From NCBI GenBank assembly GCA_029942065.1, contig JAPYTY010000140.1:1-5927 (forward strand): 5,927 nt of DNA, given 5' to 3'. The notes beneath the pieces are model-generated. The model was given only the letters and a program-made list of their open reading frames with translations. It was not told the DNA's origin and made no database searches. How positions within the stretch are numbered: the stretch's first letter is position 1; the number at the start of each line of letters is the position of its first letter. The position numbers and the translations under genes were made by a program. Source of the DNA: Acidobacteriota bacterium (lineage in GTDB: Bacteria; Acidobacteriota; UBA6911; RPQK01; JADFOI01). Positions 1 through 5,927 of the stretch are shown in pieces.

Positions 1-428
1 AATCGAGCCCCCACCACCAGGGTGGGATCCACTCCCGCCTCGAGAAGACACAGGCCAAGCATGGCCGTGGTGGTGGTTTTTCCGTGGGTGCCCGCCACGC
101 TGATCCCTTTTTCGGCACCCATCAACTCCGCCAGAAGCTCGCCTCGCGAGAGAATGGGCAAGCCCAGGCTCCGAGCTTTGGCCAACTCGGAATTTTCCGG
201 AGACACGGCACTCGAAAAGATGACTACATCCACGCCGTCGAGATTGGCGGCAGCATGACCGCTGAAGATTTCGGCTCCCAGACATTCCAGTCTTTCGAGC
301 AACTGACTCTTCTGCAGATCCGATCCGGACACCCGGTAGCCGCTAGCAAGCAGAATTTCCGCCAATCCACTCATGCCGATGCCGCCGACACCCACAAAGT
401 GAACCTTCTGTGAATCGTTCAATCTCAT
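1..428 (-). CDS. murC: UDP-N-acetylmuramate--L-alanine ligase (MurC), 3'-truncated by window edge
   Basis: MurC is the cytoplasmic ATP-dependent ligase that adds L-Ala to UDP-MurNAc, the first peptide step of the pathway. I translated this frame by hand: ATG at 428 opens 142 complete codons with no stop before the edge, about 30 percent of a usual MurC. It begins MRLNDSQKVHFVGVGGIGMSG, where GVGGIGMSG (13-21) is the MurC dinucleotide-like UDP-binding loop. It continues with SSAVSPENSE (72-81), SRGELLAELM (94-103) and the ATP-binding P-loop AGTHGKTTTTAM (112-123, Lys117). VHFVGVGGIGMSG plus GTHGKTTTT distinguishes MurC from the other Mur ligases; the related Mpl ligase is excluded by the dcw context. 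The ATG shares bases with the murG stop (ATGA), and the nearest purine-rich motif, GAGG at 445-442, lies 13 bases upstream, so translation probably depends on coupling to murG. The central and C-terminal domains lie outside the window. Confidence 0.95.
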   Translation of the reverse strand, partial: MRLNDSQKVHFVGVGGIGMSGLAEILLASGYRVSGSDLQKSQLLERLECLGAEIFSGHAAANLDGVDVVIFSSAVSPENSELAKARSLGLPILSRGELLAELMGAEKGISVAGTHGKTTTTAMLGLCLLEAGVDPTLVVGAR

Positions 429-1513
429 CGGGTTATTCTGGCCTCGATCACTTCCTCCATGAGTCCAACGATTTTCCGGCGACTGTCCCGCTCGCCCAGC
501 CCGCTGCTGGCCTGTGCCATTTGACGCAGACGATCCGGTTCACCGGCCAGTTCGACCAGGACCCGGGCCAGTTCCCGGCCAGTCGTCTCATTCTGCTCCA
601 GTACCACCGCGGCCCGCCTTTCCACGAAGACGGCGGCATTTTTACGCTGGTGATCATCGGCCGCCTGGGGCAGCGGAACCAGAACGGCCGGTCTTCCTGC
701 GGCTGCAATCTCGGCAACCGTGGAAGCTCCGGCTCGGGAGAGAACCAGATCACAGCCCTCCATGCAGGCCGGCATGTCCTGAATAAAATCCAGGACTTCA
801 GCCTCCACCCCCGCCTGGGTGTACTTCTCCTGAATGGACCGGTGGTCGTCCGGGCCGGTCTGATGAACGACGACGAACTGGTCAGAGGGTAAAAACGGCA
901 GGGCATCACAGACCAACTGGTTGATGGGACGACTCCCCTGGCTGCCGCCAAAAACTAGCAGCCGCAGCCGTTTGCTCCTCATGATATCGGAGCCGACCTC
1001 GAAGAACTCCCGCCGCACAGGGATTCCGGTGAGTCGCGCCTTCTTCCCGAACCACTCGGCAGTCTCCTCAAAAGCCACGGCTACCCCATCCACCCAGCCT
1101 TTCAGGATTCGATTGGTGAACCCCGGGTAAACATTGGGCTCGATCAGGATCGAAGGGCAGCCCAGGCCCTTCCCCGCCATCATGACCGGACCCGAGGAGT
1201 ATCCCCCCAGTCCCACGATGATGGAAGGCACGAAGCTCCGCACGATCCTTCGGGAGGCCCTCAGGCTTCCGGGAAGCTGCACCAGTGTGCGAATCATCTT
1301 GGATAATCCAACCCCCTTCAGGCCCCCGATCTTGATGGTCTGGAGCGGGAAAGACAGTGCCGGCAGGATCTTTTTCTCGAGGCCTTTCTCGACCCCCACA
1401 AAGAGCACCTCGATTTGAGGGTCCCGGCGTTTCAATTCTTCAGCCAGCGCGACCGCCATGAAGATATGGCCCCCGGTCCCTCCTCCGGCAAAAAGAACCC
1501 GCTCAAGCATCAT
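425..1513 (-). CDS. murG: UDP-N-acetylglucosamine--lipid I GlcNAc transferase (MurG)
   Basis: MurG is a peripheral inner-membrane GT-B glycosyltransferase that adds GlcNAc to lipid I, forming lipid II. The 362-residue product is the normal length. The N-terminal domain has the glycine-rich loop GGGTGGH (10-16), GGLKGVG (63-69), GGYSSGP (103-109) and IEPNVYPGFTNR (124-135; EQN is the commoner form). The C-terminal donor-binding domain has FGGSQGS (188-194), SRAGASTVAEIAAAG (259-273, with Glu268 matching the UDP-GlcNAc ribose-binding Glu of the family) and QAADDHQRKNA (283-293). I start at ATG 1513, one of two tandem ATGs (1513 and 1510), because it puts the glycine loop at the usual distance from the N-terminus. 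An upstream GTG at 1567 keeps the frame open but would add 18 residues overlapping ftsW. The Shine-Dalgarno is weak (GAGAAG about 15 bases away), suggesting coupling to ftsW. Stop TGA overlaps the murC ATG. Confidence 0.96.
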   Translation of the reverse strand: MMLERVLFAGGGTGGHIFMAVALAEELKRRDPQIEVLFVGVEKGLEKKILPALSFPLQTIKIGGLKGVGLSKMIRTLVQLPGSLRASRRIVRSFVPSIIVGLGGYSSGPVMMAGKGLGCPSILIEPNVYPGFTNRILKGWVDGVAVAFEETAEWFGKKARLTGIPVRREFFEVGSDIMRSKRLRLLVFGGSQGSRPINQLVCDALPFLPSDQFVVVHQTGPDDHRSIQEKYTQAGVEAEVLDFIQDMPACMEGCDLVLSRAGASTVAEIAAAGRPAVLVPLPQAADDHQRKNAAVFVERRAAVVLEQNETTGRELARVLVELAGEPDRLRQMAQASSGLGERDSRRKIVGLMEEVIEARITR

Positions 1514-1532
1514 CAGTGGTAGCCCGCACTTC

Positions 1533-2711
1533 TCACACCCCTTTACTGTACCGCCCACCGCCTTCACCCGAGGAACCGAAGAACGATCCGTCCTTGCTTT
1601 GCGAGTCCGGGGTCACCCAGCCCGAACCCTGTCGTGAGATATTCAACAGAATGCCCACTGCCGCCATGGTGATGATCATGGATGAACCACCGACCGAGAC
1701 AAAGGGGAGAGGAAGTCCCTTGGTAGGCAAAAGACTGGTCACCATACTCATGTTGATAAAAGCCTGAAAAACAATCATGCACACGATTCCCAACCCCAGG
1801 TATGTCCCGAACGGAGTGTCCGCGCGCATGGCAATGCGTGCTCCCCTCCAGAAAAGCAGTGAGAAAAGGACGATCATGGCCACAGACCCAAGGAAGCCCA
1901 ACTCCTCCCCCACCACCGCATAAATGAAATCCGTGTGAGGTTCCGGCAGGAAGAACAGCTTTTGCGTCCCCTGGGCGTAACCCAGGCCGTTCCAGCCTCC
2001 AGATCCCACCGCAATCAGACTTTGACGGATCTGATAGCCGATTCCGTAAGGGTCTTTCTCGGGATCAATGAAAGCCAGAATGCGATTGAGTCGGTAGGGG
2101 ACCCGAACCACCAGAAAATAAAGCGCCGGCAGGGAGATCAACATCAATCCCAACAAATAGCGATAACGTAAGCCTCCCAGGAACAGGAGCAGGCTTGCGG
2201 ATAATGCAATGCTGGCGGCGGTGCCCAGATCAGGCTCAGCCAGCACCAGCAGGATCACGGCTCCTACCACGATCAGGTAGGGCACCAGACCCCGCCAGAA
2301 AAAATGAAACTGCTTCTGGCGAGTCACCAGGTAAAATGCCGTGAACAGCACCACTGCCAGCTTGGCCAGCTCCGAGGGCTGAAAACTGGCGGGACCCAAA
2401 CGGATCCAGCGATGAACGCCACTTGCAATGGGCGTAAACAGGATGTACACCAGAAGCGCTCCACTCCCTAACAGAGTGCAGTAGACCACCTCGGCCCGGC
2501 GGTAAAAGTGGTAGTCGATTCTCATGGTCACCATCAGGGCCAGAAGGCCTACGATGACCAGCACCAGCTGGCGAGTGAATATCCGGCTCTGAGACCCGTG
2601 CAATTCACCCGAGACCACCGTGGAGGCACTGAAAACCATGATCAGGCCAAAGCCCACCAGGGCCAGTACCACTGCAATCAACCCCTGATCATATGGAATT
2701 TTGTTTCCCAT
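1533..2711 (-). CDS. ftsW: Septal peptidoglycan glycosyltransferase FtsW (SEDS family)
   Basis: FtsW is a polytopic membrane protein that polymerises lipid II into glycan strands at the division septum, working with a class B penicillin-binding protein. The 392-residue product has many hydrophobic segments and the SEDS signatures: FSAST early (27-31), GVHRWIRLGPASFQPSELAK (98-117), EPDLGTA (159-165), LPEPHTDFIYAVVGEELG (255-272), and SLLPTKGLPLPFVSVGGSS (326-344). Asp261 in HTDF corresponds to the catalytic Asp proposed for SEDS proteins. The last motif has Val340 where Tyr is most common (FVSYGGSS). The tail after about residue 360 is polar, rich in Gly and Ser, and probably cytoplasmic. The start ATG has a good ribosome binding site. 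Its place between murD and murG, as in the classical dcw order, favours FtsW over the elongation paralogue RodA. Stop TGA is at 1535-1533, and murG begins within about 20 bases. Confidence 0.96.
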   Translation of the reverse strand: MGNKIPYDQGLIAVVLALVGFGLIMVFSASTVVSGELHGSQSRIFTRQLVLVIVGLLALMVTMRIDYHFYRRAEVVYCTLLGSGALLVYILFTPIASGVHRWIRLGPASFQPSELAKLAVVLFTAFYLVTRQKQFHFFWRGLVPYLIVVGAVILLVLAEPDLGTAASIALSASLLLFLGGLRYRYLLGLMLISLPALYFLVVRVPYRLNRILAFIDPEKDPYGIGYQIRQSLIAVGSGGWNGLGYAQGTQKLFFLPEPHTDFIYAVVGEELGFLGSVAMIVLFSLLFWRGARIAMRADTPFGTYLGLGIVCMIVFQAFINMSMVTSLLPTKGLPLPFVSVGGSSMIITMAAVGILLNISRQGSGWVTPDSQSKDGSFFGSSGEGGGRYSKGV

Positions 2712-2718
2712 CTTTTCG

Positions 2719-2724
2719 TCTCCA
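2719..2724 (-). promoter_or_regulatory. Ribosome binding site of ftsW
   Basis: The minus strand carries TGGAGA seven bases before the ATG at 2711, a well-placed Shine-Dalgarno sequence. It is the clearest one in the window and belongs to the only gene here not closely coupled to its upstream neighbour. Confidence 0.7.
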
Positions 2725-2746
2725 GCAGTCCCGTCAATTCAGTGCC

Positions 2747-2766
2747 GGGCGCAAACCTTTGCGCCC
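2747..2766. repeat. Perfect palindrome in the murD-ftsW spacer
   Basis: Two 9-base arms, gggcgcaaa (2747-2755) and tttgcgccc (2758-2766), are exact reverse complements separated by only 2 bases. As RNA this would fold with about 7 closing pairs, mostly G-C, and a 6-base loop. It fills the gap between the murD stop and the ftsW ribosome binding site. No T-run follows on either strand, so it is not a standard intrinsic terminator. On the minus strand the murD stop context reads GTAGGGGCGC, which resembles, from memory, the ends of short dispersed GC-rich palindromes found between genes in several phyla. Only one copy lies in this window, so a repeat family is an inference. Confidence 0.75.
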
Positions 2767-4131
2767 CTACACATCTTTCAGGGCTTGAACCGCCTCCTTG
2801 AACACTCGCCCCCGGTCTTCGAAATCCTCGAACATGTCAAAACTGGCACAGCCCGGGGACAACACCACCACATCGCCCGAAACAGCGTGTTCGTATGCCA
2901 TCTGGACGGCCTGCCCCATTTCCCGGGCTCGAATCGTGGGGACATCCTCCCCCAGAGCAGCTTCGATCCTGTCGCCGGCAGCACCCAGCAAAATCAGCCG
3001 TTTCACCTTCTGGTTCATCAGGGGAGCCAGGGCGCTGAAATCTGCTCCCTTGTCCAGACCTCCCATGATCAGGACCAGCGGTTCGCTAAAGGCCCTCAGA
3101 GCCTGCAGCGTGGACTGGATGTTGGTGGCCTTGGAGTCGTTGTAAAAACCCACACCCCCCAGGTTCAGGACGGGTTCCAAACGGTGTTCCACCCCTGCAA
3201 AGTCACGAAAAGTCTCAGCCATGGCCTCCTGGTCGACACCGCAAAGAAATCCGGCCGCAGTGGCTGCCAGGACATTCTCCAGATTGTGGCTCCCCCGAAG
3301 CCGTATCTCACCGGCCGCCATGAGGTCAATTTTCTCACCTTTCCAGGCAATTTTAATCCTCTGGTCGTGAAGAAACACTCCCTGCCGAAGGACCTGTGTG
3401 CGGCTGAAAAGAACGGTCATGGCACGGCGGTCGGCCACCATCTTCAGGGTGTGAGGGTCATCCGCGTTCAGGACAGCATACTGCCCCCCTGACTGATTGA
3501 GAAAAATCTGCTTTTTCGCACTGAGATAGTCATTGAAGTCCCGATAACGATCCTGGTGATCGGGACTGACATTGAGAATCATCGCGACATCACATCTGAA
3601 TTGTTCGATGTTCTCCAATTGGAAAGAGGAGAGTTCCACCACATAGGTGGTCGAAGGTGGAGCGGATCCGGTTGAAGGGTTAAGACTCTGAATCAGGGGA
3701 GCCCCGATATTTCCCGCCACCACACAATCCAGGCCGGCGGTTTCAAATATTTTGCCGATCAAGGTGGCGGTGGTGGTTTTTCCGTTGGACCCGGTCACCC
3801 CGATAAGACGACCTTTGAGAAAACGATAGGCCAGTTCCACTTCGCTGTAGACCGGGATGTTTCTGGTTCTGGCTTCCAGCAATTCCGGCAGATCGGAAGG
3901 CACACCCGGACTGAGGATGATGAAGTCGGAACGCAAAAAATCCTCCCGACAATGGTTCCCTAAAGACAGCTGGGCGGGCTTCGCCAGCTGGGCGATAGAG
4001 CCCTCCAATTCCTGTGGAGTCTTGCGATCCGTGATGGTGACCTGAGCGCCTCGCTTCAGCAGGAAGTTGGCGGCGGAGAGTCCGCTGCGGGCCAATCCAA
4101 CCACCAGAACGTTTTTTCCCTCCACTTGCAT
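2767..4131 (-). CDS. murD: UDP-N-acetylmuramoyl-L-alanine--D-glutamate ligase (MurD)
   Basis: MurD is the cytoplasmic ATP-dependent ligase that adds D-Glu to UDP-MurNAc-L-Ala. From ATG 4131 it has 454 residues, slightly longer than E. coli MurD (438). It shows the three-domain Mur ligase layout. An N-terminal Rossmann-like nucleotide-sugar domain begins with VLVVGLARSG. The central ATPase domain has the P-loop GSNGKTTT (about 114-121), ELSSFQLE (166-173), NVSPDHQDRY (187-196) and the HNLEN helix (about 282). The C-terminal domain follows EHRLE (about 315-319) with FYNDSKATN (329-337), IMGGLDKGADF and LSPGCASFDMFEDFEDRG. ELSSFQLE together with DSKATN is diagnostic for MurD over MurC, MurE and MurF. 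The start is uncertain: TTG 4137, ATG 4131 and GTG 4125 are all in frame. ATG 4131 gives MQVEGKNVLVVG, resembling typical MurD N-termini, while GTG 4125 has the better-spaced GAGGA. The stop TAG (2769-2767) sits at the edge of a palindrome. Confidence 0.97.
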   Translation of the reverse strand: MQVEGKNVLVVGLARSGLSAANFLLKRGAQVTITDRKTPQELEGSIAQLAKPAQLSLGNHCREDFLRSDFIILSPGVPSDLPELLEARTRNIPVYSEVELAYRFLKGRLIGVTGSNGKTTTATLIGKIFETAGLDCVVAGNIGAPLIQSLNPSTGSAPPSTTYVVELSSFQLENIEQFRCDVAMILNVSPDHQDRYRDFNDYLSAKKQIFLNQSGGQYAVLNADDPHTLKMVADRRAMTVLFSRTQVLRQGVFLHDQRIKIAWKGEKIDLMAAGEIRLRGSHNLENVLAATAAGFLCGVDQEAMAETFRDFAGVEHRLEPVLNLGGVGFYNDSKATNIQSTLQALRAFSEPLVLIMGGLDKGADFSALAPLMNQKVKRLILLGAAGDRIEAALGEDVPTIRAREMGQAVQMAYEHAVSGDVVVLSPGCASFDMFEDFEDRGRVFKEAVQALKDV

Positions 4132-4135
4132 CCTC
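4131..4135 (-). promoter_or_regulatory. GAGGA Shine-Dalgarno-like motif at the murD start
   Basis: The minus-strand sequence after the mraY stop reads TAAATTGAGGATGCAAGTGGAG. GAGG abuts the ATG at 4131, too close to serve that codon, but GAGGA lies 5 bases before an in-frame GTG at 4125. It therefore bears directly on which murD start is used. Confidence 0.4.
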
Positions 4136-4138
4136 AAT

Positions 4139-5251
4139 TTACCGCAGCTTCAAGGTGGTCAGGCTAAACAGGGCAAAAACCAGTCCCAGAATCCAGAAGC
4201 GCACCACCACCTTGGTTTCCTTCCAACCCTTCAGCTCGAAATGATGGTGGATTGGAGCCATAAGGAGGACCCTCCTGCCCCATACCTTGAAAGACACCAC
4301 CTGAACAATCACCGAGAGTGCCTCGACCACGAAAATCCCCCCGATGAAAAGCAACAGAAGCTCCTGCTTGATCAGGACAGCCACCGTTCCAATCGCCCCT
4401 CCCAGGGACATGGATCCCACATCGCCCATGAAAATCTGCGCCGGAAAGCTGTTGTACCAGAGAAATCCCAGGGCGGCGCCCACCATGGCACCGCAGAAAA
4501 TAGTCAACTCGCTGGCATAGGTGTTCTTGATGAGATCCAGGTAAGCGGCGAAATCGGCATGACCAGTCACATAGGTGAGGACGGTCAGTGCCGAGGCTGC
4601 GATAATGACCAGCCCGGATGCCAGACCATCCAGACCGTCCGTCAGATTCACGGCATTGCTGCTGCCGATGATGACCAGCAGGGTAAAGAGAATTAACGGT
4701 ATGAAAGTCGACGCACCCAGGATCACGAGATCCATATCAGGAGTGAACCTTTTAAAAAAAGGAACACTCAGAGACCCTGAGTACAGGTTAATGCCCTTCA
4801 AGGCGATCAAGGTCAAGGCAACTCCCAGTCCGATCAGAGCCTGCAGAACCAGCTTCTGGACGACCCGCAGTCCCAGCGACCTTTGGTTGACGACCTTCAA
4901 ATAGTCATCGATAAAGCCCACCAGGGCGAAAAGAAGCATCGACACCAGGGCCACCCAGACATAGAGGTTGGTGAGATCCGCCCAGAGAAGCGTGGGAATG
5001 ATGACACTGATTACGATGAGCACCCCTCCCATGGTGGGAGTGCCCACCTTACCATGGTGATTCTCGGGGGCCTCTTCCTGAATGTATTGACCGATCTGAA
5101 ATTGACGCAGCTTGGCAATGACCCAGGGACCCAGCAGCAGGCTGATCATCAGAGCAGTCAAGGAGGCATAGGCGGTACGGAAGGTGATGTAGCGCACCAC
5201 GTTGAGAACCGCGTACTCATCAAAAAAAGGATAAACCAGGTGATAGATCAA
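4139..5251 (-). CDS. mraY: Phospho-N-acetylmuramoyl-pentapeptide transferase (MraY)
   Basis: This integral membrane enzyme transfers phospho-MurNAc-pentapeptide from UDP to undecaprenyl phosphate, making lipid I on the inner face of the membrane. At 370 residues it is close to the usual family length (about 360). Many hydrophobic segments alternate with conserved cytoplasmic loops: GTPTMGG at 70-76, FIDDYLKV with the Asp pair at 115-116, NAVNLTDGLDGLA at about 199-211, IFMGDVGS with Asp277 (these Asp residues belong to the Mg-dependent active site in the family), and the triple-His loop APIHHHFELKGW at 332-343. The start is TTG at 5251, sharing bases with the murF stop. I prefer it because the N-terminal YHLVYP and the RYITFRT segment look family-like, and the next Met (residue 35) would remove a membrane segment. 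The stop TAA falls 7 bases before the chosen murD start. No disruption is seen. Confidence 0.97.
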   Translation of the reverse strand: MIYHLVYPFFDEYAVLNVVRYITFRTAYASLTALMISLLLGPWVIAKLRQFQIGQYIQEEAPENHHGKVGTPTMGGVLIVISVIIPTLLWADLTNLYVWVALVSMLLFALVGFIDDYLKVVNQRSLGLRVVQKLVLQALIGLGVALTLIALKGINLYSGSLSVPFFKRFTPDMDLVILGASTFIPLILFTLLVIIGSSNAVNLTDGLDGLASGLVIIAASALTVLTYVTGHADFAAYLDLIKNTYASELTIFCGAMVGAALGFLWYNSFPAQIFMGDVGSMSLGGAIGTVAVLIKQELLLLFIGGIFVVEALSVIVQVVSFKVWGRRVLLMAPIHHHFELKGWKETKVVVRFWILGLVFALFSLTTLKLR

Positions 5252-5927
5252 CTCTCACCCCTCTCCTCGAGTCTGCGTACGACTCGATCCATACCGACCC
5301 CGCGTGAACCCTTCACCAGAAGAAATTCACCGGGAGCCAGATGCTCGATCAGGAAATCAGCGGCCTCCTGAGAGCTTTCAAAGTGGCTGTTTTTCTCTGC
5401 CGGAAAGCCCTTCTCCCGGGCTCCCTGATCGATATAGCTTCCTCCTTCACCCACCGTCACCAGATAATCCGCACTACTGCGAGCAACGGAATGACCTGCT
5501 TGACGATGGAGTTCGGCAGCCTGCGGCCCCAATTCGAGCATTTCTCCCAGGGCCAGAATTTTGCGCCGAAACCCCCCCAGTTCTCCCACCGTTTCCAAAA
5601 CCGTATTCAGAGCCAGGGGACTGGAGTTGTAAGAATCATCCCAGACGGTTATGGGATCCTCAGTTCCCCGGCTGAAACGAAGGATCCGGCCTCGCATGGA
5701 GGGAACCTTCAATCGGGAGATCCCCTCGAGGATTTTTTCAGAGGAAAGACCAAAGCGGGTGGCTACCGCAACTGCCGAAGCGATGTTGTAGAGAAAATGC
5801 CTGCCCACAAAAGAAGCGGTCGCACGAATCCGTTCCTCCTCGAGTTCGATGTCAAAGCTCATCTCGCCGAGATCCATGAACCGGTAATTTGAAATCCTGA
5901 CGTCAGCCGGGTGGTCGAGGCTGAAGG
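5248..5927 (-). CDS. murF: UDP-N-acetylmuramoyl-tripeptide--D-alanyl-D-alanine ligase (MurF), 5'-truncated by window edge
   Basis: MurF is the cytoplasmic ATP-dependent ligase that adds D-Ala-D-Ala to the UDP-MurNAc-tripeptide, completing the pentapeptide precursor. Only the last 225 residues are visible; the reading frame stays open to the window edge, and the P-loop and N-terminal domain lie outside. Visible signatures, in order, are SLDHPADVR at the very start (typical of the end of the central-domain core), GRHFLYNIASAVAVA near 5805-5760 (central-domain helix), P-S-MRGRI near 5700, DDSYNSSP near 5640-5615 (family norm DDSYNANP), LALGEMLELG near 5550-5520, and LVKGSRGVGMDRVV near 5315-5275 (C-terminal ligase domain). 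The Met at 5877 is internal: coding similarity continues upstream of it, so it is not the start. The stop TGA (5250-5248) overlaps the TTG start of mraY by two bases. The motif set and the mraY neighbour separate MurF from MurE and MurC; I am confident in the call. Confidence 0.95.
   Translation of the reverse strand, partial: FSLDHPADVRISNYRFMDLGEMSFDIELEEERIRATASFVGRHFLYNIASAVAVATRFGLSSEKILEGISRLKVPSMRGRILRFSRGTEDPITVWDDSYNSSPLALNTVLETVGELGGFRRKILALGEMLELGPQAAELHRQAGHSVARSSADYLVTVGEGGSYIDQGAREKGFPAEKNSHFESSQEAADFLIEHLAPGEFLLVKGSRGVGMDRVVRRLEERGES
5252..5268 (-). promoter_or_regulatory. Purine-rich ribosome binding region for the TTG start of mraY
   Basis: Read on the minus strand, the last codons of murF form a purine-rich tract (GAGGAGAGGGGTGAGAG) directly before TTG at 5251. 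It offers AGGAG 11 bases from the start, and closer GGGG and GGTGAG matches. The site lies inside murF, as expected for translational coupling. Which part pairs with 16S rRNA cannot be decided from sequence alone. Confidence 0.6.

Noticed and set aside
67..84. A 17-base match between murC (around 68-84) and murD (around 3767-3783), ggtggtggtttttccgt
   Set aside because: Both copies encode the GKTTT P-loop shared by paralogous Mur ligases. This is common ancestry of the motif, not a repeat element or recombination site.
410..892. A plus-strand open frame opposite the 3' part of murG
   Set aside because: It overlaps an intact MurG on the other strand and resembles no known family.
1514..1567. 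An N-terminal extension of murG to the GTG at 1567, including a C-E-K-C-G stretch that looks like a zinc-ribbon half
   Set aside because: The extension lies over the ftsW 3' end and stop, lacks a good ribosome binding site, and goes beyond the usual MurG N-terminus. The paired Cys residues are probably out-of-frame ftsW coding sequence.
2740..2770. Intrinsic transcription terminator between murD and ftsW
   Set aside because: The hairpin is strong, but no T-rich tract follows on either strand, and the downstream genes belong to the same pathway and orientation.
2701..3492. A 263-codon open frame on the plus strand, opposite murD
   Set aside because: It is antisense to a clearly conserved MurD, shows no family motif or hydrophobic pattern, and is explained by the codon bias of the real gene.
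4750..4760. A T7A4 run on the minus strand inside mraY, a possible slippery frameshift site; a second T7 lies near 5222-5228
   Set aside because: MraY reads through both runs in one intact frame with conserved motifs on each side, and no alternative-frame product is apparent. There is no evidence for programmed frameshifting.
4067..5371. Long plus-strand open frames opposite mraY and murF (4067-4696 and 4883-5371)
   Set aside because: Their translations are low-complexity, rich in His, Gln and Gly, as expected for the complement of hydrophobic membrane codons. No start context or conserved motif supports them.

Overview
This window is a stretch of a bacterial division and cell wall (dcw) cluster, transcribed entirely from the minus strand. 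In transcription order it reads murF (5' end cut by the window edge), mraY, murD, ftsW, murG, murC (3' end cut by the other edge). This is the classical dcw gene order. All six products were identified by reading conserved family motifs in the translations; no database search was run.

Layout: 5927-5248 is the C-terminal part of MurF; 5251-4139 MraY; 4131-2767 MurD; 2766-2712 a 55-base spacer holding a perfect 9-bp-arm palindrome; 2711-1533 FtsW; 1513-425 MurG; 428-1 the N-terminal part of MurC. Packing is very tight. murF/mraY and murG/murC overlap by two bases (TTGA and ATGA), mraY-murD and ftsW-murG are separated by only a few bases, and the murD-ftsW spacer is the only sizeable gap. There is no gene-free stretch over 300 bases, and I see no promoter, intrinsic terminator, RNA gene, mobile element or CRISPR array. 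The genes therefore look like one co-transcribed, translationally coupled unit whose promoter lies beyond the 5927 edge.

Together the genes build lipid II. MurC and MurD add the first two amino acids to UDP-MurNAc and MurF adds the terminal D-Ala-D-Ala dipeptide. MraY moves the phospho-MurNAc-pentapeptide to undecaprenyl phosphate, MurG adds GlcNAc, and FtsW, a SEDS glycosyltransferase, polymerises the product at the septum.

Organism: a moderately GC-rich, peptidoglycan-making bacterium. Several sequence details resemble, from memory, Acidobacteriota homologues: EPN in place of the common EQN in MurG, an AADDHQ segment in MurG, and a MraY N-terminus containing YHLVYP and RYITFRT. That assignment is a tentative inference.

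I found no undescribed system here. The best points for a second look are the palindrome between murD and ftsW, the TTG start of mraY, the ambiguous murD start, and a few substitutions in otherwise conserved motifs.
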